This document shows, in pieces, positions 8,968 to 20,030 of a stretch of 20,984 nucleotides of DNA. The notes under the pieces are model-generated. The model was not told where the DNA came from. It did not search any database and was given only the letters and a program-made list of their open reading frames with translations. Source of the stretch: Bimuria novae-zelandiae CBS 107.79 (taxonomy: Eukaryota > Ascomycota > Dothideomycetes > Pleosporales > Didymosphaeriaceae); assembly GCA_010015655.1 (NCBI GenBank), contig ML976728.1:1-20984 (forward strand), written 5' to 3'. Position 1 is the first letter of the stretch. The number at the start of each line of letters is the position of its first letter. Made by a program: the position numbers and the translations under genes.

Positions 8968-9129
8968 TGGTTCAATATCTGCGAACAATCGTTGAGAAGT
9001 ATTGTTGTTCAGTGGATACAAATTAATAGAGCATCATATGAGGGGAAAATGCGATACTGTTATGATATACATCGAGGTTCACTGTTAATGCCGATAACGC
9101 CGAACGCGGGGTGTGGTGACATCAACTTT
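8968..9129. other. Flank between the reductase relic and the LINE
   Basis: This stretch holds the former promoter and 5' leader of the reductase (minus strand) and then the unresolved 5' edge of the LINE. No gene is seen. The sequence becomes CpA-free at about 9240, after some 100 bp of unmutated DNA that may already be LINE leader. Confidence 0.35.
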
Positions 9130-9259
9130 GATACCAGACCTAACTTAAAGGCGATCACATTCGAGGATCCTTCGCAGAGGAGGCTGACCACACAACGGGA
9201 GAAAACGAAAGACTTAGGGACGCTAATAAAGATTAGACTAGAAGAATAGTAGAAAGAAT

Positions 9260-10567
9260 TTAGTAATAAAATTAAGAGTAAATAGCGCGTCCTTAACACG
9301 TTAGTTAGGTTAAGCTTAAACTAAAATACTAAAAGTAGCTAAATTAGGGAGCGCTAACGCGTAAGATAAAAATAATAAAATTAATATAATTTTTTTTATA
9401 AAAATTAAAATTAACCCCCTTAAAGTACCTTAAATAAAGTAAATATAATTAAAACTAAATATAATAATTAGAAAGAAAAATAGCGCAGGTAATAATAAAA
9501 ATATAACTACTAAAAAAGTACTAGTAGTTATACTAGCTATTATAAAAAATCTAAAAACTAATAATACGGAACTTAAAGTAATAGTAGTAGAATTAATAAT
9601 AGAGCTATTATACATAAAAGCTTAATTAGTAAAAACTAAGACGCAAGGAGAGACGCTAGCTAGTAATCTAGAAATATAGCTATTTAGGATACAGGTAGCC
9701 TTTAATAGCTTACTTATATACGCCGATATTGCACGCACGCCCCTAAATAGCTAACTAAGTAACCTATAAGCTATCTTTAGTACTATAACACTATTAGTAA
9801 TAATAGATACTATATACTATACGATAGACGTATCTAGAATTAAGAAAGGAGACAAGCCTAAGGTGTAATTAGGCGCTATTAGATAAGTAATTAAGAAGTA
9901 AATCCGCGAGATAAAGAGATAAGAAATATAATAATATATAGTAATAATAAGAGACCTAAAGAATAATGATTAAATTAAAATTAAGTATGAGGATAAAACT
10001 AAACTTTAAAAAGTAAAGGAAGTAGCCTAAAAAATAGTAATAAGGGGGGTTTATATACTACGCTACTAACTCTATCTAGTTAAAGTAAATAATACTAATA
10101 AAATAGTAATCCTTAATAAGAAGGGTAACCTCTAACCTAAAGTAATATAAATACTAAGAGGAGAAAATAAAGTTTAAATAGCTAAGATAGACTAGCTAAG
10201 CTAAAAGAATAATAAGAAGGCGTATAGGTTAATAATAATTTATATTACTAAAGAAAGCAACGCTACCTAGTTATTTTATAAAAATTACTTTTATATAGCG
10301 GGAGAATTAGCGTATATAAGACTATTCTAGCTTAGAACTAGAATAGTGTAATACTCTAAGTGCTAATAAATTAGAGATAAAGCCTTTTCTTATACTAAAA
10401 CCTAAGTCTATGCTAATTACGCTACTATAGGACACTACTATAGTAAGTATAAGGCTATAATACTTAAATATGTATTATATAGTAGACTATATAAGTCCTT
10501 CTTTAAAAAATATTAAGTGCTTTACTTAGCCTACTATAAATAGAACGCTCTAAATCTACTAGGTTAA
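9260..10567 (+). pseudogene. LINE ORF1 (gag-like, zinc knuckles) relic
   Basis: One frame can be followed through many TAA/TAG codons. Recognisable pieces are Y-A-D-I-A-R-T-P, Y-T-I-D-V-S-R-I, L-Y-L-V-K-V-N-N-T-N and Y-F-Y-I-A-G-E-L-A-Y-I-R, all typical of Tad-type ORF1 RNA-binding proteins. At 10352-10513 come three C-terminal knuckles in which most Cys codons have become TAT/TAC: the second is Y-A-N-Y-x4-H-x4-Y (CCHC), the third Y-x2-Y-x3-Y-x6-Y. A TAA at 10565-10567 probably ends the frame. The start is not fixed and may lie upstream of 9260, in the short unmutated leader. The protein would bind LINE RNA. This copy is dead. Confidence 0.8.
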
Positions 10568-10568
10568 C

Positions 10569-13500
10569 GTTAAAAAATATAGTATAGTATAATATAGTAT
10601 TATAAATAATAAATAACTTAGAGACTTTAGTGTAATCACCTTATTAGAACCGCACGGATAGAGGAACAACAAGGGATCTCTAGTAACTACCCTAAACGCA
10701 CACGCACACTGGACAAAATACACACCTATAGTGGAAGCAGACAGTAGATGGCCTATACGGAGCATGATGTGGGTCCGAAAAGACATCGAATCCAAGCAAA
10801 TTCCGGTACCCTCTGCAGACCTCACAGCAGCCGTGCTACGATTGCACGATCGAGCGGTACTAGTGGTATTGGTATATATAGAGGGGGTCAGACCACGGGC
10901 ACTAAAGGAGGCGGTGGATAATATCTAAAACGCGGTTTATAAGACCCGAAATTAGATATATATAAGAATAAATATTATCCTAGTAAAAGACTTTAATTAA
11001 CATGACTAGCTTTAGGGCGGCGACGACATATCTGCGACAAGATAGGGAAAGTCTAATCTAATTATTGCCCTAATAGAAGAATGTGGCTTGCGCAGTATGC
11101 TCCCCCGTGGCACGAAAACGTGGAGCAACGGCAGGGAGGAGAGCACGATCGATCTGGTGCTAGCATTAGAGGAATTAGCCACTACCGCTATTAAATGCAG
11201 GCCACATGACACGGAGCATGGCTTAGACCACAGAGCAATTAAGACGCGGTTTAACGTTGACACCCCTAAACAAAGCACGGAAGGAAGGCTGTTACTAAAA
11301 AATGCGCTATAAAAGGAAATTCAAGATAGAATTGCTGCATCACTCTAGCCAATGCCGAGAGGTGGAGACACAAAATAGCAAACAAACAGGCTATTAGGAG
11401 TAGTAGTAGAGGCGATCTATAAGCTGACCCTAAAGGCCAAACCATCACCGTACGCAAAGAGGTGGTGGACGAGGGATCTAACATAGCTCCGCAGGACGTA
11501 TACATACTGGAGAAACAGAGCTAGAGCAGAGAGGCGAGTCGGCGTCGTTACACCTGAGGTGGAAAGACACGCCAAACAAGCAGCAAAAGAATTCCATAAT
11601 ACAGCACGGCGACAGAGGAAGGCACACTAGGACGATTCCCTAGCCGATGACGCAAACATCTAGAAAGCGGCGAAGTACCTAAACCTAAATGCCAACACCA
11701 TGTTTGACAAAGTGCCTGAGCTAGTCAGAAACGACCGCACGACAACGGAAAGCAGGCCGGAACAAGCAAAAGAGCTTTTGTCCGCCTTTTTTTCCCCACT
11801 GCCCGCAGTAATCGAGGAGGAAAACGGAGGACGCAGAGGAGGACGAATCACCTTCACGCCCCGACTGTCTCTTGAGGAGATCGAGCGATGTATCTTTGCA
11901 GCTAAACCGTGGAAAGCACCAGGCGACGACGGACTCCCAGCCATAGTGTGGATACAACTATGGCCAGTAGTAAAAGAGAGGGTGCTCACCCTCTTTCAGA
12001 CCTCGCTTGATGAGGGTAAACTGCCAAGCCAGTGGAGAAACGCGAGAATTATACCCCTCAAGATGCCAGGCAAGGGGGACTACACAATAGCAAAAGCGTG
12101 GAGGCCAATATCCCTGCTATCGACACTGGGTAAGGTGCTGGAAGCGGTGGTAGCAGAGTGAATATCATACCTAGTAGGACGACACGGACTGCTTCCGACG
12201 AACCACTTTGGGGGCAGAAAGAAACGCTCTACAGAACAAGCGCTGGTACTGCTCCAAGAGCACATATACAACGCCTGGAGATCTAGAAAGGTGGTGAGCC
12301 TGATCAGCTTCGACGTCAAAAGTGCATACAATGGGGTATGTAAGGAAAGGCTAGTGCAAAGACTGGAAGCCAGGGGCGTCCCACCTACCCTGGGGCGGTG
12401 GATTGACGCCTTCTGCTCAGAACAGACGGCCTCAATATGAGTAAATAGCTACACATTAAAACAGTAACCACTACTACAGGCGGGGCTTCCTTAGGGATTA
12501 CTGCTTTTACTAATACTAACCTAGTATAATAGAAGATTAACGCTAATAGGGGCGTAATTACGTTTATAAATAACTATAGTATATAAATAATAGGGCTATT
12601 AGTAGAGGTAAATTATAATAGTCTTTAAACTATTATTTAGGATGCCAAGAAGTAGGAAAGCTAAAGTAAAGCTATATTTATAAGAAAATATCCTATATTA
12701 ATCTACTTTACTTAGAATATAGCCCTAACGGGCACGGCCCCGATATCTATTAAAGGCTAAATAGTAATACTAACTACTAAGGCTAAGATTTTAGGGGTTA
12801 TTATAGACGTAGAGCTTTGCTATAAATAACATATAGCTAAAGTAGTAACAAGAGACCTTTAGATAGCTATAGCACTAAATTAGTTATATATAGTCTCTCT
12901 ATTAATAGTACGATAGCTATTTAATGCTATCGTAGCACTAGTAATAGACTATATATTTAGTATTTAGATATACGCATGTAGATAGTTACTTATAACTACT
13001 ATTAATAAAGCGTAAAAGATTAGGAAGCAGACTATTATTAGCTATTTTTAAATAATAATTATAGTAGTAGTAGAAGTAAAAGCGCACGTTTAACTTATAA
13101 ATAAATAATATACTTTAAGGGTAATTAAGTTCTAGTTTAATATTTATATTATACTGGACTCGAACCCGCTCGTAAGGATTAAGACTAAAATATTCTAAAG
13201 ATTTAACTTACTTTTATAAAAGGTAGTATAATAGCTCTAAGAAATAGACGTATAAAGGATTAAAACTATTATACTATATATAGTAAGCCTATAGAACCCG
13301 CGCATAACTATAGTTATTAAAGTAAATACTATAAAAGTAGTAAAAGCTATAAATCGCGATTAAGGTATTTAAATTATTATAAGTACTTTAGTAAAAAATA
13401 GCCTAGTTAGCTATAGAGGAGTAATTGAAGATATAAATAAGGCTACTAAAGAAAATAGAGAACCTGTTACCTTCTTTAAAATCCTTAGACTAGGAATAGA

Positions 13501-14444
13501 ATAGTATATATATACCGCAAAATTAGTAGTAATATTAAAAGGGCTTAGACACCTGCTACTAAAGCTAGTAGTATAAAAAATTATTATATTAGTTAGTAAT
13601 TAAGCCGCGCTACTAGCGATTACCTACCTATAAAAGTAATTAGGGCAGAATATAATTAAATATATTTATAACACTATACGCATGCTAGCAGTAGGATAAA
13701 ATAAAATAAAGATAGTGTGAAGTCGAAAAAAAGAGTGTTAGTGTTAAGGCAATCGTTGTTTTGATTAAGAAGCTACTCTATAGAGCTATATATTGTGGAT
13801 CACGTGGATCACGTGCACGGGCCACACGTACGCGGGTGGCCCAAGCTTCATGTCCTAAACCGTTACAGATAGTATAGATCCTAGCTAGGTGTAATCTTAA
13901 CCTAAGTAAGAAGGCTAAAGTAGAAGTAAAAAAAGCTATAAAAGATAGTAGCGTATTTAATATATATCTAAACCCTAAATTAATAGTAGTAAATACTAAA
14001 CTAACTAAATCAAATAAATATAGATCGCTACTAAAAGGGGTTAAAGAATATTTAAGAAAGTTAGACGCAGCACTACCTAGAAGGCATACTATAGGACTAT
14101 ATAATATATTAGACTAGTAAGGAGCTAGGGTACTAGCGTAACTACGCATAGGGATAGCGTAACTAAATAAATATCTATATTAAATTAGGATAGTAGAATT
14201 AAACTAATATAACTATAGCGTAGTAAGGGAAATAGTTAAACACTTCTTCTTTTACTACTTAAGATAGAATGCTTAATAAATATAGATGCTATAATAAGTA
14301 GACAAGAAGGGTAGGACCCTCTTATTTTTATTAAAAGGTAAAACACTATTAGATAAAGTAAAATAGACGCTAGATATAGAAGCTATTTAGGTAATTATTT
14401 AGTTTGCTATTAGTATAGGAAGATTAGAAATAGATATAGCCTAA
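10569..14444 (+). pseudogene. LINE ORF2 (endonuclease, RT, RNase H) relic
   Basis: The first part is in the frame of positions divisible by three and contains the endonuclease: R-W-P-I-R-S-M near 10746, V-K-D-F-N-x-H-D near 10984 (family GDFN), S-T-I-D-L-V near 11137, and D-H-R-A-I near 11228. Reverse transcriptase follows: K-A-P-G-D-D-G-L at 11914, W-R-P-I-S-L-L at 12099, S-F-D-V-K-S-A-Y near 12306, and Q-A-G-L-P-stop-G near 12477. A small deletion around 12500-12520 shifts the frame, after which the catalytic pair reads F-I-N-N (12563-12574) where F-V-D-D is expected. RNase H shows Y-T-A-K-L and S-N-x-A-A-L-L-A-I-T-Y near 13510-13630. After the solo LTR the frame resumes with L-R-I-G-M-A and a V-K-H-F-L-F-Y segment, and stops at 14442. 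Dead: many stops, loss of the catalytic Asp pair, a frameshift and an insertion. Confidence 0.88.
13716..13867. mobile_element. Solo LTR (152 bp) inside the LINE
   Basis: It starts TGTGAAGTCG, ends ACCGTTACA, and is flanked on both sides by GATAG (13711-13715 and 13868-13872), a perfect 5-bp target duplication. It matches the second copy at 20031-20174 closely, apart from transitions, a 6-bp GTGTTA tandem repeat and small A/T-run indels. With its duplication it adds 157 bp to ORF2, and the LINE frame resumes exactly as this predicts. Unlike the flanking LINE it keeps many CA and TG words. It has two CACGTG sites 9 bp apart (13801, 13810). Confidence 0.88.
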
Positions 14445-14907
14445 AAAGAAATAGTGGGCACTAAAAGATAAAGCCTATATAGTAATAAGTTCTGCTTTAA
14501 TCGCTAGGTTAAGGACAATAAACACTTAGAGAAAAGGCTCTAAGATAGCCTATAATAAAACTAATATATATAAGAATAGGCTATTAGTAGCAAAAGATGG
14601 CAGCGCAGGAATAGGGTAATAGTAAGAGCTTAGAGGAGTTTATGAGATATTAGAAGGCTGGGATCATGTGATAACTGTACTAGTGCCCTTTAGGCTTAAT
14701 GCCGGGCGGAATGAAACTCTCTCTCTCTCTCTCTCTAACTTAAAGGCGCAGTTGGCCTCTGTGACACGCATCGTCACAGGCACTGAGCGCTTTGCCAGGA
14801 TTTGACTTGATTAGGACCATGCATCGATGTATAACATGTATATTAAGTCTTCGTTTCCTACCTACTTGATTCTTAGCCGTTAACCAGACGATTCTTACGG
14901 ACACGCT
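14445..14907. other. LINE 3' region and downstream spacer
   Basis: The first about 200 bp are TpA-rich and are probably the LINE 3' untranslated region. From about 14640 the composition becomes normal, with a (CT)10 run, and leads to the 3' end of the DLH gene. No poly-A tail or gene is seen. Confidence 0.45.
14717..14736. repeat. (CT)10 microsatellite
   Basis: Ten uninterrupted CT units lie in the spacer between the LINE and the DLH gene. It is near the place where RIP-like composition stops, so it might mark the edge of the transposon. Confidence 0.9.
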
Positions 14908-15930
14908 TTACAGCCACGCAGCGAACCACAAGAGAGCCTGGAAATACGATGCCTCCTTCGCATACTTCTGTCGCGCAACGGTGATGTTCGGGCGGACAGC
15001 AAAGCCATGTGGTGCTCCGGAGTAAAAGTTCGTCTCATACGTGGCGTTCTTTGAGGTGAGTATAGCCTCCGCATTGTACCGAGCCGTGACATTGAACGCG
15101 TTATCCAACTCTCCGGCTATAATTTGGTCAACATCTTTCGACATAAGTCCATGGATAGTGTTTAACTCACCAGCAATGCTAATCGGCCCGTTTATTCCCT
15201 GAATTTCCGCCGCTTCAAGTCCACTCGGATGTGCAATGAAACCCACATCGATGCCCTTTCCCTCGGCGAGAAAGCGCGGCACGTACTTGCCACCGAAGCA
15301 GTAACCGGCGCCGCCAATGCGGCTGATGTTCAAATCGTTGTGGATGTAGTCGACGGTCAGACTGAGAATACGTTCAATATCCGCAGGTGGATGGCGAGTT
15401 CTCCATTCGGTCAGGTTGAGCGCCGGACCTTCACGGTCTTCAACGGGGACAGCGTCACCGGCGAAGAGGTCGGGGACGATGACGGTGTATCCTGCGCGGG
15501 CGATAGAGTCGGCGAGGCTGAAAACTTGTTAGCATACTGTCACTGTTTGCAAATATGGATTTCTGCGTGTATCCCAGAATATTGGGCAGATTGGGCGAGA
15601 CTTGGCTGCTTTGCATACGAGAAGAATGTAGTAAAGTCTTACAGCTTGTTTTCCAGCAGTGGAACGCCATAGATGTCCGTGACATGCAGGACGGCCTTGT
15701 GTCCGGGCGTGCCGTTATGGTAGGAGTGATAGATGCTCACTGCATTCCAGGTTAACCCGAATCACAACACTGGGTTCAATTACAATTTACGCACCACCAC
15801 TGACGTTCTTGAAGAAACCCGCGGGCTCGCCTTCATGGCTCACATAGGCATTGGAAAGCGCATTCGAAGAAACAACAGACACAAGGGCTGCAAAGCCAAT
15901 CGCAAGGGTCTGTAGCACCGTGGGAGCCAT
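14908..15930 (-). CDS. Secreted dienelactone-hydrolase family protein, 262 aa
   Basis: Alpha/beta hydrolase of the dienelactone hydrolase family (Cys-Asp-His triad; family members open lactones or esters). Exons are 15795-15930, 15643-15739, 15171-15517 and 14908-15116, 789 nt in all. The introns are 55, 125 and 54 bp, all GT..AG with GTTAAC, GCTAAC and GTTGAC branch sites. Residues 1-22 form a hydrophobic signal peptide (M-A-P-T-V-L-Q..., small residues at S-S-N-A). Cys151 lies in G-Y-C-F-G-G-K, Asp198 in G-E-L-D-N-A-F and His230 in G-A-P-H-G-F. H-V-T-D-I-Y-G (64-70) and V-P-D-L-F (92-96) are family-typical. There are seven N-glycosylation sequons (N42, 54, 112, 141, 202, 217, 237), which supports secretion; many fungal relatives are intracellular. 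I see no frameshift or stop. The start is chosen because it gives the signal peptide and an open first exon. The substrate is unknown. Confidence 0.9.
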
Positions 15931-16629
15931 GTTGATGTTGTTGATGCTACCGAAACAATTTGTGGACTATGGAAAGTCACCGACTGAACAAGAAAACAAG
16001 GTCGTACGACCCATCTCCTATATTTTATACATGGCAGAAGGAATCGACCAGAATGGAAGCTGCAGATGACTCGCGGGTTCCAAATTGATTGCGCATGCCC
16101 AGTGATTAGCGATGCCAAGGACTACGAGGGTCCTCTAAGAGCCGTAGTGGAGATCATTATTGAGAAGGTGAATAGTGCAAGATCTGCGAGGGAGCGCGTA
16201 TTATAGTTATTCCGCTTCATGTGTTGACGTTTGGTCCATTTGTCAGGTCAATGTCACGAGTCGGTGGTTGTTGGCCGCTCCGTGGTTGCGGGGTACGCTC
16301 AACATTCATCTTGGCGCGAACCATGAGGGATCTCGAATTTGCTACTAGTAGAGTACAATCTACAAAGAATGTGTTTCTATCGAAGAAGGATGATGGAGGT
16401 CGAACAAGGTGATGACGAATTAGCGGTCCAAGCTCACCCCGCAGCAAGCGACGGCGGCCCTGGGAAGAAATAAACTCCCCAACGTAGCTTCCTTCAATCC
16501 AGGAACAACAAACACGAAGCAGACGCCCGTTCGCTGCATTTCCCACTAGCCCCATTCTTCCAATCCGCCAGAACAATTGTTATTATTCCATTTCTGTCGT
16601 TCTCTGAGGTACTGCGACTCTGCTTCGTC
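15931..16629. promoter_or_regulatory. Shared divergent intergenic region (DLH / SDS22)
   Basis: About 700 bp separate the two start codons. On the DLH side there is a TATA box at 16021-16029. On the SDS22 side the last 130 bp are pyrimidine-rich on the plus strand without a clear TATA box, as is common for housekeeping genes. I see no gene in between; short open frames here lack protein-like features. Confidence 0.6.
16021..16029 (-). promoter_or_regulatory. TATA box of the DLH gene
   Basis: The minus strand reads TATAAAATA about 90 bp upstream of the DLH start codon, a usual distance for a fungal TATA box with a short leader. This suggests a regulated rather than constitutive promoter. Confidence 0.55.
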
Positions 16630-17935
16630 ATGGTAGACACGCCCGAGAAAGTCCCACGTATCGACCCCGCCGTTAACGCTTCCGCCGACACCCATGGCGA
16701 CGTGGAGAAGAAAGACAAGCCACGCGATAGCAACGGCTGGGATGGCAAGCTGCGCGTCGACAAAAACGTGCTCGTGAAAGGGCGAGACCAGGACGCGGCG
16801 GAGAGCGAGCCTGACGTGTCTGAAGATGAGGCGCCACCGCCCGAGCAGCTGCCAGCCGATGAGGACCTGTTGGAGGAATACCCCGAGGACGAGGAGGATA
16901 TCGAGCTAGTGCACATGAGGATATCAAGTATGGCTGCGCTGCGGCTCGAGCGGTTCAAGAAGCTCAAGGTACGCACTCCCCTTCCTGGTGCCCTGGTCTT
17001 ACCAATCATGGGGCAGAGCAGAGCACCCGTCATACTAGCGTAGCACTGTAGCGAGAGCTGATCAAATGTATATAGCGTCTGGGTCTCCGCCAGAACCAGA
17101 TCACCGACGTTGAACTGCCCGACGACATCGCGCCGAACCTCGAAGATCTCGATCTCTACGATAATTTGATCTCACACATCAGAGGCTTTGACAAGTGCTC
17201 CGACCTTGTGTTACTGGATCTCTCGTTCAACAAGATCAAGCACATCAAGCGCATCAACCATCTCACAAAGCTCAAGGACTTGTTCTTCGTACAGAATAAG
17301 ATCAGTACAATAGAGGGTCTAGAAGGACTCACGAACCTACGCCAAGTCGAGCTGGGGGCGAACAGGATACGAGTCAGTGACCTGTGGTCAACATGCCTTG
17401 GCTTGAGCTGACAACATTGTAGGAAATCCAGAATCTTGAAACCCTCACTGGTCTGGAGCAGCTTTGGCTGGGCAAGAATAAGATCACCGAGCTCAAAGGC
17501 CTCGATACCCTCACGAACCTGAAGATCTTATCGATCCAGTCAAATCGTCTGTCCTCGCTCGATGGCCTTTCTAAGCTCAAGAACCTCGAAGAACTCTACG
17601 TGTCACACAACGCCATCCGCGCGATAGGAGAAACCGACCTCCAAGAAAATATAAACCTACGCGTCATCGACATCAGCTCCAACCCGATTGAACATCTGGC
17701 AGGTCTGACGACACTGGAGCACCTGCAAGAGTTCTGGGCAAGCAACTGTCAATTGGGCGACTTTAACGAACTTGAAAGGCAATTGAAGGACAAGAAAGAA
17801 CTGGAGACGGTATACTTTGAAGGGAACCCATTACAGAAGGTGCAACCCGTGCTCTACCGGAATAAGGTACGGCTGGCGATACCGCAAATCCTCCAGATCG
17901 ACGCTACGTTTGTTGTGCAACCACCCGGACAATAG
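16630..17935 (+). CDS. sds22: Protein phosphatase 1 regulatory subunit SDS22, 382 aa
   Basis: SDS22 binds the PP1 catalytic subunit (Glc7/Dis2) through its leucine-rich repeats, and helps its maturation and nuclear mitotic roles. Exons are 16630-16968, 17076-17372 and 17423-17935. The introns are 107 and 50 bp, both phase 0, with GTACGC and GTCAGT donors and TAG acceptors. Residues 1-113 are an acidic, poorly structured N-terminus (runs of E, D and P at about 50-90). From residue 108 there are about eleven 22-residue SDS22-type repeats of the form L-x-x-L-x-L-x-x-N-x-I, including L-D-L-S-F-N-K-I and L-W-L-G-K-N-K-I. The last repeat is Y-F-E-G-N-P-L, with an LRR cap (Y-R-N-K-V-R...Q-I-L-Q-I-D-A) and an end in P-P-G-Q. 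The length is near the fungal norm. The start has G at -3 and +4. It is intact and probably essential, the best landmark gene in the window. Confidence 0.96.
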
Positions 17936-20030
17936 GATTCCCACTACGTATCAAACGTACGCATGTGTCATCTTGCCGATGGTCATGAGCTTTTATGGGG
18001 ATATGAGTTACTCCCAGAGGAGGATCCCGAGGGGAACAGACGCAAAGGAAAATCCTCGTCTTGGGCCAGAGCTGGCGCGGTGAACGAGATCTTCGGGGAG
18101 CGGGCCACTGGCGAATACTCAAGCGTCACTGCCGAGGTTGCCTTTGATGTCCTGTTTCGAATCGCAGTGACGGAGGTCCGTCTTTGAAAGTTGTGCAATC
18201 TGCATCCGGGTAAAGCCCGACGAGGGCTCTCGCGTTCGCCTGGCGGTCCTGTCGTAACTTGGCTCTCTGTACAGTTATAGTTTAGGCTATGTTTAGCCGT
18301 GCTTGGGTGTACTCGCGTCGGCTCGCTTCGTGCGGTTGCCCTACACAGGTGTATAACTATGGCGTATAGACTTGGGATATCCATAAGAAGAGCATAGATA
18401 CCAAATTCCATCAGTAAGACTAGCGCAATGTGAGAACAATACCCCGGTGGTCTCTTTTTTGAAGAGGGTAGGCGTCCTTGCAGACCATTATGTCTGGGCA
18501 CACTTCTTTATGTTATATATTATGCTGGCAGTGATGTGCTATTATTTCAGGGCTGAGTCTACCCACCTGGCGACTCATTCCTCGCGCCACCCTAGACCCA
18601 GGCCGAGGGTTCTGGAACCTTGGCCCTTCGTCTGCTCTTGGCTTTGCCGTGCAGTTCGCTGGCCTGGAAGAGCCGCTGTGGCGATATGTCCCTCTGTGGA
18701 GCGGGCTGGGCTTCAGCGGAGGCAGGCTTGTTGGCGGGTTTGAGGAGGGTGCGTGTCGTTCATGTTCGAGAAAGTTGCGATCTGCTCTTGGAAAGTACCC
18801 ATCAATTAGCTTCAGGCGATGGATTGGCACATGTTCATTGGTTTTCAACATTTTGTTCTTGTGAACACCTAAGGCCAATAGTGGAATCAACATTCGATGG
18901 GACGGAAGGAAGCTACGACTTGACCTTGGGAGGAACATTGTGCGGGGTCCAGCGACGTGTCAGCCTGACCTTCACTCTAAACCTTACCTCCTCTGTTGCT
19001 GATCATCCTTCTTGATGACGGCCTCCTGGGCAGTGGGAGTCAGATGTCTGGGACAAAGTGTGCTTAACCACCGAGATGCGGACGCCGTCGTTTTGCGCAT
19101 CCCATGGATCCTCATTACGCTACACCTCAATACTAGAATCTCGTCCAATCGTCAATTATCACTGCACGGGTGCCTACGTGCACGTACGATGACTGCTGGA
19201 GATCGGAGATGCGGATGGTGCGCGGTAGCCAGCTCGAATGTCGGACTGCTGGACCAGACAGTCTTGGAGACGACCTCTCGACCATGACGCGCAACTTCCA
19301 AGACACGCTGGGTGATTCGACGTTTTCTTTCTCCAACTCTGGAAGGGAACACCAGGCGAAACCTACGAGACGTAGAGAGATTCGAAAGGACACATTGAGG
19401 ACCGTCGATACGAATACGGTTCAATACGGCTTCTGGTGTTTTACTGCTCCCAGCGTTGGCCTCTCGAATGTCGATTCCGTTATTGGCCCTGGTTCTCATG
19501 AGACATTTGTTGAATTCGGATGAAGATACACCAACTTCTTAGCTGAAACCGATTAATATGCCAATTATGCTCCCAGCGGCGTACATCGAAAGCAAGACCC
19601 CGTCGCGGATGCTTACAAACACGCCGAGTTCTGGACGGACCCTCACAGTCTCCTCGTCCTGACGGTGGCGTGACACCTTGAGCTTCAAGAGACCCCAACA
19701 ACCAGCGCAGCGGTGCTGCTACCCACTCGATGCGAAGATCATTCACTGTAGACGGCGAAATATTCCTGTGGGCCCGTCGTCTGCTTAGCCTGGTGGGTTC
19801 GGTTTCAGCAAGGGTACCCAGATTCATGGGACGGTTCTATGAACGCCTTCTGCTATGTGGAGATTACCGAAAGCCCGCGCTTCGGTCGTCGAAGGATCAT
19901 TTCCCCGGAGCCTATGGGGACCCATGCTTTCCAAGATGAGGACCGACGATGTGGAGTGGAGCGACGTCACGGGTGTTCCATAAGCTTGCGGGCTGCGTTG
20001 CGTTGTGGACATCTGGACGGCATGGATGGT
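17936..20030. other. 2.1 kb without a supported gene
   Basis: Balanced composition with CA and TG present, so not RIP-mutated. Open frames up to about 170 codons exist on both strands (for example 17983-18501 minus, 18513-18938 minus, 19170-19523 plus). They overlap each other, show biased Arg/Ser content and no family motif, and no convincing intron chain links them. The first few hundred bases should hold the SDS22 3' untranslated region. A decayed gene or a lineage-specific gene cannot be excluded. Confidence 0.5.

Larger units (their letters stand above)
9130..14640 (+). mobile_element. Tad1-like LINE (non-LTR retrotransposon), RIP-mutated
   Basis: ORF1 with three zinc knuckles is followed closely by ORF2 with APE-type endonuclease, reverse transcriptase, RNase H and a C-terminal Cys/His region. 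This is the plan of the Tad1 clade of fungal LINEs. Both ends are approximate: I found no poly-A tail and no convincing target duplication. RIP damage is uneven. The 300 bases 9301-9600 contain no TG and one CA, while 11090-12490 is almost normal in composition. A 152-bp solo LTR is nested at 13716-13867. The element probably separated the aldo/keto reductase from the DLH gene. Confidence 0.9.

Noticed and set aside
9430..9615. Minus-strand hydrophobic open frame
   Set aside because: It arises from CpA-free AT-rich DNA opposite LINE ORF1, whose own frame explains the sequence.
13150..13170. TGGACTCGAACCCGC resembling a tRNA T-arm on the minus strand
   Set aside because: The arm does not pair as a T-stem and no anticodon or acceptor stem can be built. 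It lies in LINE ORF2.
13716..13867. Reading the solo LTRs as MITEs because of their inverted ends
   Set aside because: The TG...CA termini and 5-bp target duplications fit LTR elements better than any common DNA-transposon superfamily.
16494..17033. 179-codon minus-strand open frame over the SDS22 first exon
   Set aside because: It is a Ser-rich reverse reading of the acidic SDS22 N-terminus. The plus-strand gene model is complete and family-consistent.
17983..18501. 172-codon minus-strand open frame downstream of SDS22
   Set aside because: It is Arg/Ser/Pro-rich, has no motif, overlaps other frames, and probably covers the SDS22 3' untranslated region.
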